Origin: Acinetobacter portensis
GTDB taxonomy: Bacteria > Pseudomonadota > Gammaproteobacteria > Pseudomonadales > Moraxellaceae
Assembly (NCBI RefSeq): GCF_023158935.1
Contig: NZ_CP096120.1
Span: 2,170,001-2,234,000 of the forward strand
Reading direction: 5' to 3'
DNA length: 64,000 bases
The notes below the pieces were generated by a model, which was given only the letters and a program-made list of their open reading frames with translations, had not been told where the DNA came from and ran no database searches. Shown here piece after piece: positions 1 to 9,030 of the stretch. The translations under genes and the position numbers were made by a program. The stretch's first letter is position 1; each line of letters starts with the position of its first letter.

Positions 1-290
1 ATAGTGAAGCCTTTTTATTTGCCTTTTGTGTAAAGCTTCCTCATATCCTTAGACTTTTGTATAAGGCTTTTTTAAGTAAAATTTATAAAATTAAATATGA
101 AAAAGATGACATCTTTATTGAATAAGAATTAAGAACTGCACCATTTCCTATCAATTACAACTTAAGTCTAATACGCTAAACACAGTGCAAACCTACGGTA
201 ACACCCCAAATTGAACAAAAATTTATATTTATAACAATCGCAACGAATAAAAACGATTCTCCAAAAAATCTTGACTCAATTTTTCTCATA
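1..290. other. non-coding edge region
   Basis: No credible gene is visible in this AT-rich stretch. A short complementary pair (AAGCCT at 7-12 and AGGCTT at 64-69, followed by a T-run) could be the terminator of a transcript entering from the left. The loop would be about 50 nt long, so this is weak. Confidence 0.3.
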
Positions 291-320
291 AAAAAGGATG
301 GCAATGTGCCATCCTTTTTT
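291..320 (-). terminator. bidirectional hairpin terminator after the hydrolase gene
   Basis: A symmetrical hairpin with stem AAAAAGGATGGCA / TGCCATCCTTTTT and a 4-nt loop lies directly past the stop codon of the minus-strand hydrolase. A-tract and T-tract on either side let it work in both directions. It closes the aromatic catabolic block on the left. Confidence 0.85.
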
Positions 321-335
321 AGTTCTTTCTTAAAC

Positions 336-1196
336 TTACTTTACGCCATGAACAGCTAAGTAGTTTTTAATTACAGTATTGAACTCATCTGCTTTTTCAA
401 CTTGAGACCAGTGACCACATTGGCTGAAAATATGAGCATCAGCATTTGGTACAACATTCAAAATATCCCAAGTACGTGAAACAGGAATTACAACATCTTG
501 CGTACCATGAATTAACAATACTGGAACAGTAATGTCTTTCATTTTTTCAAAGTCTAATGGGAATTCAAAACGATCACGATCACGTGCACCAACAACATCC
601 ATCAAACGATCAGATGCTACGTCATTTTGTGCAGATGCAAAACGTACTTTTACAAGTTCGTCAGTAATCAAATCTTTGTTCACAACAAACATAGAAAGCG
701 TTTTCTTAATGCCTTCTTCTGTAAGTACAGGGTTTGCATGTGCTTTAAGTGCTGCAGTTTGAACCGCACCACCCGTACCCATAGATACGATACCTAAAAT
801 ACGTTCTGGATAATCAATTGCCATTTGGAAAGCTAACCAGCCACCTAATGAGTTACCTACTAACCAAGTTTTTTCGATACCTAAAGCATCTAAAGTACGC
901 ACTGCATGATCAACCCAAGCACGAATACCATAAGCAGTATTTGGTGCAACAACAGTTTGACCATAACCAATTGTATCAATAGCGATACAACGTGCTTGCT
1001 CACCAATTTGCGGTAAGTTTAACCACCAGTTTGCCGCAGCCGATACACCAGTACCTGAACCATGTAAAAACAAAATTGGAGTACCTTCACCAATTTCATG
1101 ATAATGCGTTAGCTCACCTTCAGCGGTTTCAATCCATTTGTCTTCTAAACCAAAGAATGCATCTGTAGTGTATTCAGGGATTTGAACAGTACTCAT
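336..1196 (-). CDS. alpha/beta-fold hydrolase, MhpC/DmpD-like (meta-cleavage product hydrolase)
   Basis: 286 aa. The oxyanion-region HGSG motif is at 45-48, the nucleophile elbow GNSLGG puts Ser at 116, and Asp234 (GTQD) and His262 (CGHW) complete the triad. Length and the C-terminal GHWSQVEKADEFN block match hydrolases that split 2-hydroxymuconic semialdehyde-type ring-fission products by C-C hydrolysis, releasing the dienoate used by the hydratase at 5355-6152. A good Shine-Dalgarno (AAGGAA) precedes the ATG. It sits downstream of the OprD porin but behind the porin's own terminator, so it probably has its own promoter in 1197-1410. The exact substrate is inferred from context; the fold and triad are directly visible. 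Confidence 0.8.
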   Translation of the reverse strand: MSTVQIPEYTTDAFFGLEDKWIETAEGELTHYHEIGEGTPILFLHGSGTGVSAAANWWLNLPQIGEQARCIAIDTIGYGQTVVAPNTAYGIRAWVDHAVRTLDALGIEKTWLVGNSLGGWLAFQMAIDYPERILGIVSMGTGGAVQTAALKAHANPVLTEEGIKKTLSMFVVNKDLITDELVKVRFASAQNDVASDRLMDVVGARDRDRFEFPLDFEKMKDITVPVLLIHGTQDVVIPVSRTWDILNVVPNADAHIFSQCGHWSQVEKADEFNTVIKNYLAVHGVK

Positions 1197-1410
1197 ACCG
1201 GTTCCTTATCTTGGCTTTAACCCACAGCCTGATTAGTACTAAAGGTTAAAGTTCATTCGTTAAAATTACTTTTTCAGAGCTTTATCTTACCGTTTTGATT
1301 GACGCAAACTCATACAAATTTTGAATCACTCTCAATAAAAAAACGATTATATAAGTAACTATTTTTAAACAATTTAATTTAATTAAACTCATTTAAAGTA
1401 ATATTCAAAG

Positions 1411-1442
1411 AAAAAAAGAGCGATTCAAATTCGAATCGCTCT
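1411..1442 (-). terminator. terminator of the porin gene
   Basis: Stem GAGCGATTC (1418-1426) / GAATCGCTC (1433-1441). Read on the minus strand it is followed by a run of seven T, so it ends the porin transcript and separates it from the hydrolase gene. Confidence 0.8.
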
Positions 1443-1474
1443 AAAATCCACCCTCTGGATTTAAACTGTGTAAA

Positions 1475-2764
1475 TTAGAACTTATATGTATACGTTGTTG
1501 CGATACGATGTTCTTGCAAATTATTACCACCAGCAATATTTGTATAATTTGTATCAATAAACATATAGTTAAAGCCTAAACCTTTTAACTTACCTTCAGG
1601 GACTACATAATTTACAATCACGTTATTTTCATTTTCTTTTCCGCGACCTTTTCCTGCACCATTATCAACATTCCAACCTTGGAAATGGCGTACGGTAGCA
1701 GTTAAACCTGACAAGCCCACATCTTTAAAGTTGTAAGTATAGCCAAGGCTCCAAGATTTTTCGTCTTTACGAATAAAACTTGCAACAGACCAGTTGTCTA
1801 AATATGGCTGTGGAACCCAACCGCCCAAAGTTGGGAACATAGGTGCTTGTGAACCATGATCTCCAAACATTTCTTGGTAGCCTAGTTGAACAGTGTGCAT
1901 ACCATGATTTACTTTTGCACCAAGCGAAATCGCTTGACTATCAATATCACCATATAACTTATCGCCAGTTTCGCTATTATCAAAGTAACGAACATGAGCA
2001 TCGAAATTAGTTTTTTCAGCTAATTTAGTTTTATACGTTGCAGCAGCATAATGCTGTTTATAGATATTCGTTACATCTGCAAACCAGTAGCTACCACCAA
2101 TTTTAGGGGTAAACTGATGATCAACACCAAAAATGTACATACCATCATCAGTAGATTTATTCGCAGCTTCTGCTTTAGCAAAATCATTCTGCGGGAATAA
2201 AGTTAAATTTTGATATTGGTTGTCATAACGTGCGTTGATACCATCAATGTAAGCTAACGTTAATTTAGTATCTTTAATGTCTTTAGATTCTAACCATGCA
2301 CCACTATATGTTGTTAATAGTTGACGCGATGGATCGAAGAAAATTACAGGTGACATAGGTAATAAATCACCTACTTTTAATTCAGTTTGTGCTACTTTAA
2401 CTTTTAAAGTTGCACCAATTTTTGCATTATCACGCTGAGTTTTACCTTCAGACGTACTATAAGGCATATGAATATCATTGGTAGTATCTGGCGATTTCAA
2501 ACCAATCGCATATTGAGCCAAAAGATCAGCTCCAACTTGAATACCAGCACCAACATCGTGATAACCAGATTTAGCATCTAAAGTGATTGCTTGTGTCCAG
2601 TTACCATAATTCAAATCTGAACGATCATCATAATTACGTTCTAAATAGAAATTTTTGAATTTCAATTGAACATTACTGTCATCAATAAAATCTGCATTCG
2701 TTGCAGTTGTACCCAATGCAGCAGTTGCCGCACAGATTGCTATCCATAGTGATTGGTGACGCAT
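1475..2764 (-). CDS. OprD-family outer-membrane porin
   Basis: 429 aa. The N-terminus is a signal peptide (charged start, hydrophobic stretch to about residue 24) followed by the OprD-family opening FIDDSNVQLKFKNFYLERN. The rest alternates polar and hydrophobic residues as in a beta-barrel, with aromatic girdles, and ends in Phe (TYTYKF), the usual outer-membrane insertion signal. OprD-type porins in Pseudomonas and Acinetobacter carry specific substrates, often aromatic acids, into the periplasm. Its place between meta-pathway genes suggests uptake of the aromatic growth substrate, which is inference. An AGGA Shine-Dalgarno lies 8 nt before the ATG, and a terminator at 1411-1442 follows. Confidence 0.85.
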   Translation of the reverse strand: MRHQSLWIAICAATAALGTTATNADFIDDSNVQLKFKNFYLERNYDDRSDLNYGNWTQAITLDAKSGYHDVGAGIQVGADLLAQYAIGLKSPDTTNDIHMPYSTSEGKTQRDNAKIGATLKVKVAQTELKVGDLLPMSPVIFFDPSRQLLTTYSGAWLESKDIKDTKLTLAYIDGINARYDNQYQNLTLFPQNDFAKAEAANKSTDDGMYIFGVDHQFTPKIGGSYWFADVTNIYKQHYAAATYKTKLAEKTNFDAHVRYFDNSETGDKLYGDIDSQAISLGAKVNHGMHTVQLGYQEMFGDHGSQAPMFPTLGGWVPQPYLDNWSVASFIRKDEKSWSLGYTYNFKDVGLSGLTATVRHFQGWNVDNGAGKGRGKENENNVIVNYVVPEGKLKGLGFNYMFIDTNYTNIAGGNNLQEHRIATTYTYKF

Positions 2765-3345
2765 GACTAATTCCTAGAATCATTAAACTTCGTTATGACG
2801 TCATCATGCGGAACTATGGTTGAACATTAAATCAGACGACAGTAGTAAGATTTTGATTTCAGGGAACTAATATTAAAAATATTCGCGTAATTCCACGTTT
2901 TTTAATTCTTTTTAAATCTAACTCATTTTTTTAATTTATTTATCGTTTTTCATCAAATACAGTGCTATTCAGTTAATTTTCTAGCTTGTTTTAAAAAATC
3001 CCAAAAAAACACTTTTCACTTATTCATATTAAGTTTTAATTACAAAATAAGACGTAAATTATATAATTATGACTTATAAGTATTTCCTATTGTTTTATAG
3101 ATAACAACACTTCAACAAATACCTATAAACCTAACTTATCCTCATAAATAATCTTTACGTAGTAGTAAAATTATTCTTTATTTTGAATAAAATGTTTTAC
3201 AGAACATTGATTTTAAGCATCATGTAATCCCGTTTAAATAATCAGATAGCTATCAGGTTTATATTCATTATCTTAATCAACTTATTCTTCTTGTAATTCA
3301 AAACCAAAAATTAAACAAAAAAAGTAGACAGAGCATTTAAAATAT
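2765..3345. other. AT-rich gap upstream of the porin gene
   Basis: About 580 bases without a credible gene. It should hold the porin promoter. A perfect 10-bp palindrome, ATGACGTCAT, lies at 2795-2804, about 30 bp upstream of the porin start, and could be an operator half or chance. Nothing else stands out. Confidence 0.4.
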
Positions 3346-3374
3346 AAAAAAAGCGCCCTTTAGGGCGCTTTTTT
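3346..3374 (-). terminator. terminator of the hydratase-dehydrogenase-aldolase operon
   Basis: Stem AAAAAAGCGCCC / GGGCGCTTTTTT with a 4-nt loop, just past the aldolase stop codon. GC-rich core with A- and T-tracts. It separates the three-gene operon from the porin. Confidence 0.85.
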
Positions 3375-3392
3375 AAAACTTAATTTTAACAA

Positions 3393-4412
3393 TTAAGCTT
3401 GTAACTCACGTGCTTTAGACATTGTTAAAGCCAAATCTTCAATCATGTCTTCTTGTCCACCAACAGTACCACGGCGACCAAGTTCCATTAAGATTTCACG
3501 TGCAGATACGCCATATTTCGCTTCTGCGCGTTTAGCAAATAGCAAGAATGAAGAATAAACACCTGCATAACCTAAAGTTGCAGCATCACGATCGGCACGG
3601 ATCGGGTTGTGCATCATTGGAATGACTAAGTCTTCAGCAACGTCTTGTACTTTGAACAAGTCAACGCCAGTGTCCATACCCATACGGTTTGCAACAGCAA
3701 TGAACAATTCAAGTGGCGTGTTACCTGCACCAGCACCAAGACCAGCAGATGCTAAATCGACACGTACTGCACCAGCTTGAACCGCAGCAACAGTGTTAGA
3801 AACACCCATGCCTAAGTTGTGGTGACCGTGGAAACCTAGCTCAATGCTTGAATCTAAATGCTGACGTAAGTGACCTACGCGATCAAGTACGTCTTGAGGA
3901 AGCATGTAACCCGCTGAGTCTGTTACATAAATACAGTTTGCACCGTAAGACACCATCTTCTTCGCTTCTTCAAGCAATTTTTCAGGCGTTGCCATGTGAG
4001 CCAACATTAAGAAGCCCACTGTATCCATTTCTAACTTACGTGCAGCAGTAATATGCTGTTCAGAACAGTCTGCTTCAGTACAGTGAGTCGCAACACGAAT
4101 AGTAGAAACACCAATTTCATGCGCCATTTTCAAATGGTCAACCGTACCGATACCAGGAAGAAGTAATGCAGAAACTTTTGCATTCTTCATACGTGGCACA
4201 ACAGCAGTTAAATATTCTTCGTCAGTTGCAGCAGCAAAACCGTAGTTTACAGATGAACCGCCAAGGCCGTCACCGTGTGTCACTTCAATTAAAGGTACGC
4301 CCGCATCATCAAGTGCTGTTGAAATTGCAATCATTTGCTCAACAGTTGTTTGATGGCGCTGTGGATGCATACCATCACGTAAAGTCATATCATGAACAAT
4401 AATCTTAGACAT
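3393..4412 (-). CDS. mhpE: 4-hydroxy-2-oxovalerate aldolase
   Basis: 339 aa, the usual size of DmpG/MhpE/BphI class II aldolases. The TLRDGMH motif gives Arg12, Asp13 and His16, and HGHHN supplies the metal-ligand histidines 195 and 197. It cleaves 4-hydroxy-2-oxovalerate to pyruvate and acetaldehyde. In this family the aldolase physically pairs with the acylating acetaldehyde dehydrogenase and channels acetaldehyde to it; the gene for that partner ends 11 bp upstream. A strong Shine-Dalgarno (AAGGAG) precedes the ATG. Third and last gene of the minus-strand operon. The name dmpG would be equally correct. Confidence 0.95.
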   Translation of the reverse strand: MSKIIVHDMTLRDGMHPQRHQTTVEQMIAISTALDDAGVPLIEVTHGDGLGGSSVNYGFAAATDEEYLTAVVPRMKNAKVSALLLPGIGTVDHLKMAHEIGVSTIRVATHCTEADCSEQHITAARKLEMDTVGFLMLAHMATPEKLLEEAKKMVSYGANCIYVTDSAGYMLPQDVLDRVGHLRQHLDSSIELGFHGHHNLGMGVSNTVAAVQAGAVRVDLASAGLGAGAGNTPLELFIAVANRMGMDTGVDLFKVQDVAEDLVIPMMHNPIRADRDAATLGYAGVYSSFLLFAKRAEAKYGVSAREILMELGRRGTVGGQEDMIEDLALTMSKARELQA

Positions 4413-4423
4413 GTGGTTGCTCC

Positions 4424-5317
4424 TTAAGCTTCTTTGTTGAATACGTGTTCTGCAAACATTTCTGCAGTACGTGCTGCAGCAGCAGTCATAATGTCAAGGT
4501 TACCTGCGTATTTCGGTAGGAAATCGCCAAGACCTTCTACTTCTAAATAAATAGATACGCGATTGCCATCAAATACAGGACCGTTTACAAGCTTGTAACC
4601 AGGCACGTATTTTTGAACTTCTTTAATCATCGCATGTACAGATTCAGTGATCGCAGCTTGATCTGGCTCACCTTCAACTAAACAATGAACTGTGTCACGC
4701 ATCATTAATGGTGGCTCAGCAGGGTTGATGATGATGATTGCTTTACCTTGTTTCGCGCCACCCACTTTCTCAATTGCACCCGCAGTTGTGCGTGTGAATT
4801 CATCAATGTTTTTACGTGTACCTGGACCTACAGATTTTGTAGATACAGTTGCAATGATTTCACCATATTCAACAGGTTGAACGCGAGAAACAGCTGCAAC
4901 CATAGGAATTGTCGCTTGACCACCGCACGTTACCATGTTTACGTTTGGCACTTCACCAGCCGCAAGTAAAGCTTCTAAGTTTACTGGTGGTACACAGAAT
5001 GGACCAATTGCAGCAGGTGTTAAGTCAATCATTAACACACCAAGTTCATTTAATTTACGGCTGTTTTCTGCGTGAACATATGCAGAAGTTGCATCAAATG
5101 CAATTTTAATGTCGTCTGCAAGAACGTGAGGAAGTAAACCATCAACGCCTTCAGCAGTGGTTTTTAAACCCATTTTTGCCGCGCGAGCAAGACCTTCAGA
5201 AGTAGGATCAATACCTACCATCCAAACTGGCTCTAACCATTCGCTACGTTGTAACTTGTAAAGCAAATCGGTACCAATATTACCTGGACCAATCATTGCA
5301 CATTTAATCTTTTTCAT
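4424..5317 (-). CDS. mhpF: acetaldehyde dehydrogenase (acylating)
   Basis: 297 aa. An N-terminal Rossmann motif GPGNIG (10-15) binds NAD+, and the catalytic Cys131 sits in [10 protein letters not shown], as in DmpF/MhpF/BphJ. It oxidises acetaldehyde with CoA to acetyl-CoA, the last step of the lower meta-cleavage pathway. It lies between the hydratase and aldolase genes with gaps of 37 and 11 bp, so the three are almost certainly co-transcribed and the dehydrogenase and aldolase form the known channelling complex. Nothing is missing or truncated. Confidence 0.95.
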   Translation of the reverse strand: MKKIKCAMIGPGNIGTDLLYKLQRSEWLEPVWMVGIDPTSEGLARAAKMGLKTTAEGVDGLLPHVLADDIKIAFDATSAYVHAENSRKLNELGVLMIDLTPAAIGPFCVPPVNLEALLAAGEVPNVNMVTCGGQATIPMVAAVSRVQPVEYGEIIATVSTKSVGPGTRKNIDEFTRTTAGAIEKVGGAKQGKAIIIINPAEPPLMMRDTVHCLVEGEPDQAAITESVHAMIKEVQKYVPGYKLVNGPVFDGNRVSIYLEVEGLGDFLPKYAGNLDIMTAAAARTAEMFAEHVFNKEA

Positions 5318-5354
5318 GAATGTACTCTCTTAAATTCCGATTTATCCAACAATG

Positions 5355-6152
5355 TTATTCAGCGGCAAATGCAGCAGTAACTGAACCAAAGCCTTCAATC
5401 TCAACCACGAATTCATCGCCAGGATGAGCTACAACCATTGGACCTAAAGCACCTGTTAAAATAATATCGCCTGCAAGTAATGGACGACCACGACGAACCA
5501 TTTCGTCTGCCAACCAAACTGCTGCATTTAAAGGATTCGATAAACACGCTTTACCAATGCCTTGTGAAACTACTTCATCACCACGTTTCATGGTCATTTT
5601 GCAGTTAGCAAGATCAAGGTTTTCTAGCTTCACAGGACGTGAACCAAGCACATACGCTGCTGAAGATGCATTATCTGCAACAGTATCGATCAAGCTGATT
5701 TTCCAATTCTCGATACGGCTATCTACAACTTCAACCGCAGGAAGTGCATACTCAGTTGCGCTAATAATGTCAGCGTAAGTATGTTTTTCTTGCGTCAAAT
5801 CTTTATTGATCACTAATGCGATTTCTGCTTCTACTTTTGGTTGAATCAATAATCCCGCAGGAATTGCTTCACCATCGCCGTACGCCATATCAGCAAACAA
5901 CATACCAAAGTCAGGCTGGTCTACACCTAATTGCGTTTGAACAACTTTAGACGTTAAACCAATCTTACGACCTGTTAAACGACGACCTTCTTTAAGCGCA
6001 CGATTGGTATTCACTTCTTGAACTGCGTATGCAATATCTACATCAGCACTTTCACCACCCAATTGTGGGCGAATTGGAGCAATCGCAGTTTTTGACAATT
6101 CAGCATCACGTAATGCTTGCGCAACCGATTCAACAACAGCAGAATTCGACAT
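5355..6152 (-). CDS. mhpD: 2-keto-4-pentenoate hydratase
   Basis: 265 aa from the ATG at 6152, which has an AAGGA Shine-Dalgarno about 7 nt upstream. An in-frame extension to 6239 would add a hydrophobic stretch not expected in the family and has no ribosome site. Acidic residues Glu108 and Glu110 (KVEAEIALV) and Glu141 (PAVEVVDSR) match the metal-binding triad of MhpD/DmpE. The enzyme adds water to 2-hydroxypenta-2,4-dienoate to give 4-hydroxy-2-oxovalerate, the substrate of the aldolase downstream. First gene of the operon; the promoter must lie in 6153-6510. It could act on a substituted dienoate if the upper pathway degrades an alkylated ring or a steroid. Confidence 0.92.
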   Translation of the reverse strand: MSNSAVVESVAQALRDAELSKTAIAPIRPQLGGESADVDIAYAVQEVNTNRALKEGRRLTGRKIGLTSKVVQTQLGVDQPDFGMLFADMAYGDGEAIPAGLLIQPKVEAEIALVINKDLTQEKHTYADIISATEYALPAVEVVDSRIENWKISLIDTVADNASSAAYVLGSRPVKLENLDLANCKMTMKRGDEVVSQGIGKACLSNPLNAAVWLADEMVRRGRPLLAGDIILTGALGPMVVAHPGDEFVVEIEGFGSVTAAFAAE

Positions 6153-6512
6153 CAATGTTTCCTTAAACTGCAAAATTTTTAGGATGAATGACGCTATTAA
6201 GCACAAAAGATAAAACCAAGTAATGAACAGTATTAACACAAAGAATTACTGTAAAAATGTCTAAGTTTAATCGTACTCAACAAGCGCATATATCTATGAA
6301 TTTGACTAGAATCGGGATTTTGCAGCTAGATTACCAATACTTATTTTATTTTTAGCAATACTCAAAACCTATTATTAAACTCAGGTTTATATATTCAAAA
6401 ACAATTAGTTATTTATTAAATCCAAGTCTTCTTATTTGTTTTTAGTGTGTCTAAGTAACTCGCTGTTTTTAAGTTAAAAAATATCTACGACTAAATTACT
6501 AGACAGATAAAA
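6153..6512. other. operon upstream region
   Basis: About 360 AT-rich bases between the catabolic operon and the HAD phosphatase terminator. No gene is visible. It must contain the promoter and any operator of the hydratase operon, but I cannot pick a convincing -35/-10 pair and no regulator gene is adjacent. Confidence 0.4.
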
Positions 6513-6540
6513 CAATGCCCAACTTAAAGCTGGGCATTTA
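6513..6540 (-). terminator. terminator after the HAD phosphatase gene
   Basis: Stem AATGCCCA (6514-6521) / TGGGCATT (6531-6538) with a 9-nt loop, 20 bp past the phosphatase stop codon. The T-run on the minus strand is interrupted, so the stem is clear but the efficiency is uncertain. Confidence 0.65.
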
Positions 6541-6560
6541 TATTCAAAAATTTAGCGTAT

Positions 6561-7217
6561 TTAAGCTTTTACTTGTGCCACTAAAAAAGCATGAAGCTCT
6601 TCAACATTTTGCACAACACATAATGGCGAATATAAATTTAAGACTTCAGAAGTATGTACGCCATAAGTCACACCAACACGAGGCATAGCAATATTTTTTG
6701 CCATTTCTAAATCGTAAGAAGTATCACCAACCATAATTGCATTTTCAGCATTCACTTCTGTTTCTGCCAAAATTTCTGCAAGCATTAACGGATCAGGCTT
6801 AGATTTTGTTTCACTTGCCGCACGTGTTGCACGAAATAAACGCGCACTTTGAGTTTGTGCTAGCACTCGGTCTAAACCTTTACGACTCTTACCTGTTGCA
6901 ACAGCCAATTGAACACCTAAGTCCTGAAGTTCTTTCAACATCTTTGCCACGCCATCAAACCAAACATCCCCTTTAGAATGTTCAACATAATGATCGCCAT
7001 AACATTTTAAAAGTTGCTCATGCAGCTCTGGCACTTTTGGAAATAAAACTTGCGCTACTTCAGGCAAACCTAAACCAATAATGCTTTTCGCATCTTCATC
7101 CGTTAAAGGTTGATTAAACTGTTCTGCTGCAAATTTTAAACTTTTAACAATTTGCCCAACCGAATCAAATAAAGTTCCATCCCAATCAAAAATGATGAGT
7201 TCTACTGATGATGTCAT
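6561..7217 (-). CDS. HAD-superfamily phosphatase, phosphoglycolate phosphatase-like
   Basis: 218 aa. All four HAD motifs are visible: DWDGTLFDS near the N-terminus (nucleophile and acid Asp), ATGKS in the middle, Lys in SKPDP, and GDTSYD. A helical cap lies between motifs I and II, as in Gph-type enzymes that dephosphorylate small phosphoesters. It follows rluC on the same strand with a gap of about 95 bp. A HAD phosphatase next to rluC and rne is a recurring arrangement in Pseudomonas and Acinetobacter. The substrate is unknown; phosphoglycolate is only one option. TAGGAA precedes the ATG. Confidence 0.85.
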   Translation of the reverse strand: MTSSVELIIFDWDGTLFDSVGQIVKSLKFAAEQFNQPLTDEDAKSIIGLGLPEVAQVLFPKVPELHEQLLKCYGDHYVEHSKGDVWFDGVAKMLKELQDLGVQLAVATGKSRKGLDRVLAQTQSARLFRATRAASETKSKPDPLMLAEILAETEVNAENAIMVGDTSYDLEMAKNIAMPRVGVTYGVHTSEVLNLYSPLCVVQNVEELHAFLVAQVKA

Positions 7218-7311
7218 AAAATTTCCTAAATTTGACTCGATGTTTGACTTCTTACTTCTCCCAATCCCTTCCTTTAAAGGAAAAGGCTTAAGAGAGAGTT
7301 ATTAAAAAAGA

Positions 7312-8277
7312 TTACTCATCATCCAAAGAAACAACTGGCTTATCTGCTTTTTGGGCACGCAATTGCGCCACAATATTTTGCATATCTTCAGGCAATGGCG
7401 CTTCTATCGTTTCATAACCTGGAATCTCTAAACGCATTGCATGTAAACATAAACGACGTGGTTTAGGACCTTTATACGTAGTTTCATGACCATACTTTTC
7501 ATCACCCACCAAAGGATGACCAATACTTAAACCATGCACACGAATTTGATGCGTACGACCTGAAAGTGGAGAAGCATAAACCAAGGTTGCATGCATAAAA
7601 CGCTCTGCAACATTCCACTGCGTTTTAGACTCTTTACCTTCTTTAGACACACAAACGCGACGCTCGCCATTTGCAAGTTCATAACGATGTAAAGGTGCAT
7701 CAATAAGTTGTTTATCTAAAGCAACTTTCCCTTTTACAACGGCAGCATAAGTCTTTTTAATTTTATGCTCACGCAACATATCTTGAAGCAATTTCAAAGT
7801 ACTACGCTTTTTAGAAATCATCACCAAGCCAGAAGTATCTCGGTCAATACGATGAATTAATTCTAAATATTTTTTACCACTTGCTGCGCGTAAACCTTCA
7901 ATTAAACCGTAAGCAACACCGCTCCCCCCATGCACAGCAATACCCGATGGTTTATTCACCACCATTAAGCCTTCATCTTCATAAACAACACGGCTTAATA
8001 AACTTTGTGCAACTTTGTCTGAAACAGGTACTACAGTTTCATCTTTTTGCTCGTAACGTATTGGTGCAACACGAATTTGATCACCAATGGCAAGCTTCGT
8101 TTCAGCTTTAACACGCTTTTTATTTACGCGCACTTGTCCTTCACGTATTAAACGATAAATACGACTTTTAGGAACGCCTTTTAAACGAGTAAATAGAAAA
8201 TTATCAATACGTTGACCTGATTGATGTTCATCCACTTCAAACCAAGTGACATTTTGCCATTCTTGCGTAGAATTCAT
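7312..8277 (-). CDS. rluC: 23S rRNA pseudouridine synthase C
   Basis: 321 aa. An N-terminal S4 RNA-binding domain (about 20-80, GQRIDNFLF) is followed by the RsuA/RluA catalytic domain with HRIDRDTSG, which places the catalytic Asp at 145. RluC converts uridines 955, 2504 and 2580 (E. coli numbering) of 23S rRNA to pseudouridine. Its position, divergent from rne, matches the conserved rne-rluC pairing in gammaproteobacteria and supports RluC over RluA or RluD. The ribosome site is weak, and a short palindrome (ACAGT-T-ACTGT, 8278-8288) abuts the start codon. Confidence 0.9.
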   Translation of the reverse strand: MNSTQEWQNVTWFEVDEHQSGQRIDNFLFTRLKGVPKSRIYRLIREGQVRVNKKRVKAETKLAIGDQIRVAPIRYEQKDETVVPVSDKVAQSLLSRVVYEDEGLMVVNKPSGIAVHGGSGVAYGLIEGLRAASGKKYLELIHRIDRDTSGLVMISKKRSTLKLLQDMLREHKIKKTYAAVVKGKVALDKQLIDAPLHRYELANGERRVCVSKEGKESKTQWNVAERFMHATLVYASPLSGRTHQIRVHGLSIGHPLVGDEKYGHETTYKGPKPRRLCLHAMRLEIPGYETIEAPLPEDMQNIVAQLRAQKADKPVVSLDDE

Positions 8278-8439
8278 ACAGTTACTGTGACCTAAAAAAA
8301 TACTAAAATTGATTAAAAACTGATCATTTGAGCTATACTTTTCACAAGAAACATAAGCTTAGCCCATAGGCAGATGATGCAAGGTTTGGTATAGTCGACA
8401 TACGGAAACCATCGTTTGTGAGTTTGGTCTAATTTTTTC

Positions 8440-9030
8440 AGATTATTCTGAACATAATTATTCACGTTAATACTCACGGACACGAAAAGGTCCCAAAAGA
8501 ATTATGCCGACGCCGAAGGCTTATTATATCGGCAAAAACACAAACTGTTGCGTTTAATTGTACCTCAGGTACATAAATCAGTTTGGCTTAAAAAATATGT
8601 CGCCAACTTAAAGTTGGTTTTAAACGTAAACTGATACACATCAGAAGAGTCGCTCCCTGATGCTAAATTCAGGCTACAGCGTTGATGTATTGGATCTGCA
8701 CAGTTGCACAGGTACGATGATAATTCCGTATCAAGCCACCTTAAAAAAAGGATGTGCTTCGAGCACTGTGACAGTGAAAGTTATTCACATCCAATACACC
8801 GCTAGTCCGCCAGTGAATCGCACAGGTGACTTTAATCGTTTAAAGATTGAAGCCGTATTGTCATCATCGGTACGTAAATCATAAACCGAAGCCCACCTAA
8901 AAAGGCCGGTAAAAGAGAGCTCAAATCACAATGAGTTTATTTGAGATTTGAGCAGTTGATTCGTAGTTCTTGATGTTCGCTACGTGACCTAGCGATGCTT
9001 TGCTGTGTATCACTATAAGGTGTTACACCC
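8440..9030 (+). promoter_or_regulatory. long structured leader of rne
   Basis: The roughly 590 bases before rne are packed with inverted repeats: GCCGA 8506-8510 / TCGGC 8529-8533; CAAACTG 8541-8547 / CAGTTTG 8579-8585 enclosing TGTACC / GGTACA (8559-8573); CCAAC / GTTGG (8603-8617); CCTGA / TCAGG (8656-8673); a long-range stem AGCG plus TGTATTGGAT (8678-8695) pairing with 8789-8803 and enclosing GTGCT / AGCAC and CACTG / CAGTG hairpins; CTCAAATC 8920-8927 / GATTTGAG 8945-8952. RNase E in E. coli controls its own mRNA through a structured 5' UTR, so this is most likely an autoregulatory leader. The transcription start is not fixed; TATACT (8334) and TATAGT (8390) are candidate -10 boxes. Confidence 0.65.

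Noticed and set aside
6153..6239. N-terminal extension of the hydratase
   Set aside because: The extension adds a hydrophobic stretch foreign to the family, and the ATG at 6152 has a proper ribosome site.
8660..8884. 74-codon open frame in the rne leader
   Set aside because: It overlaps several of the leader's stems, has no ribosome site and an untypical composition. More likely a chance frame in a structured RNA.
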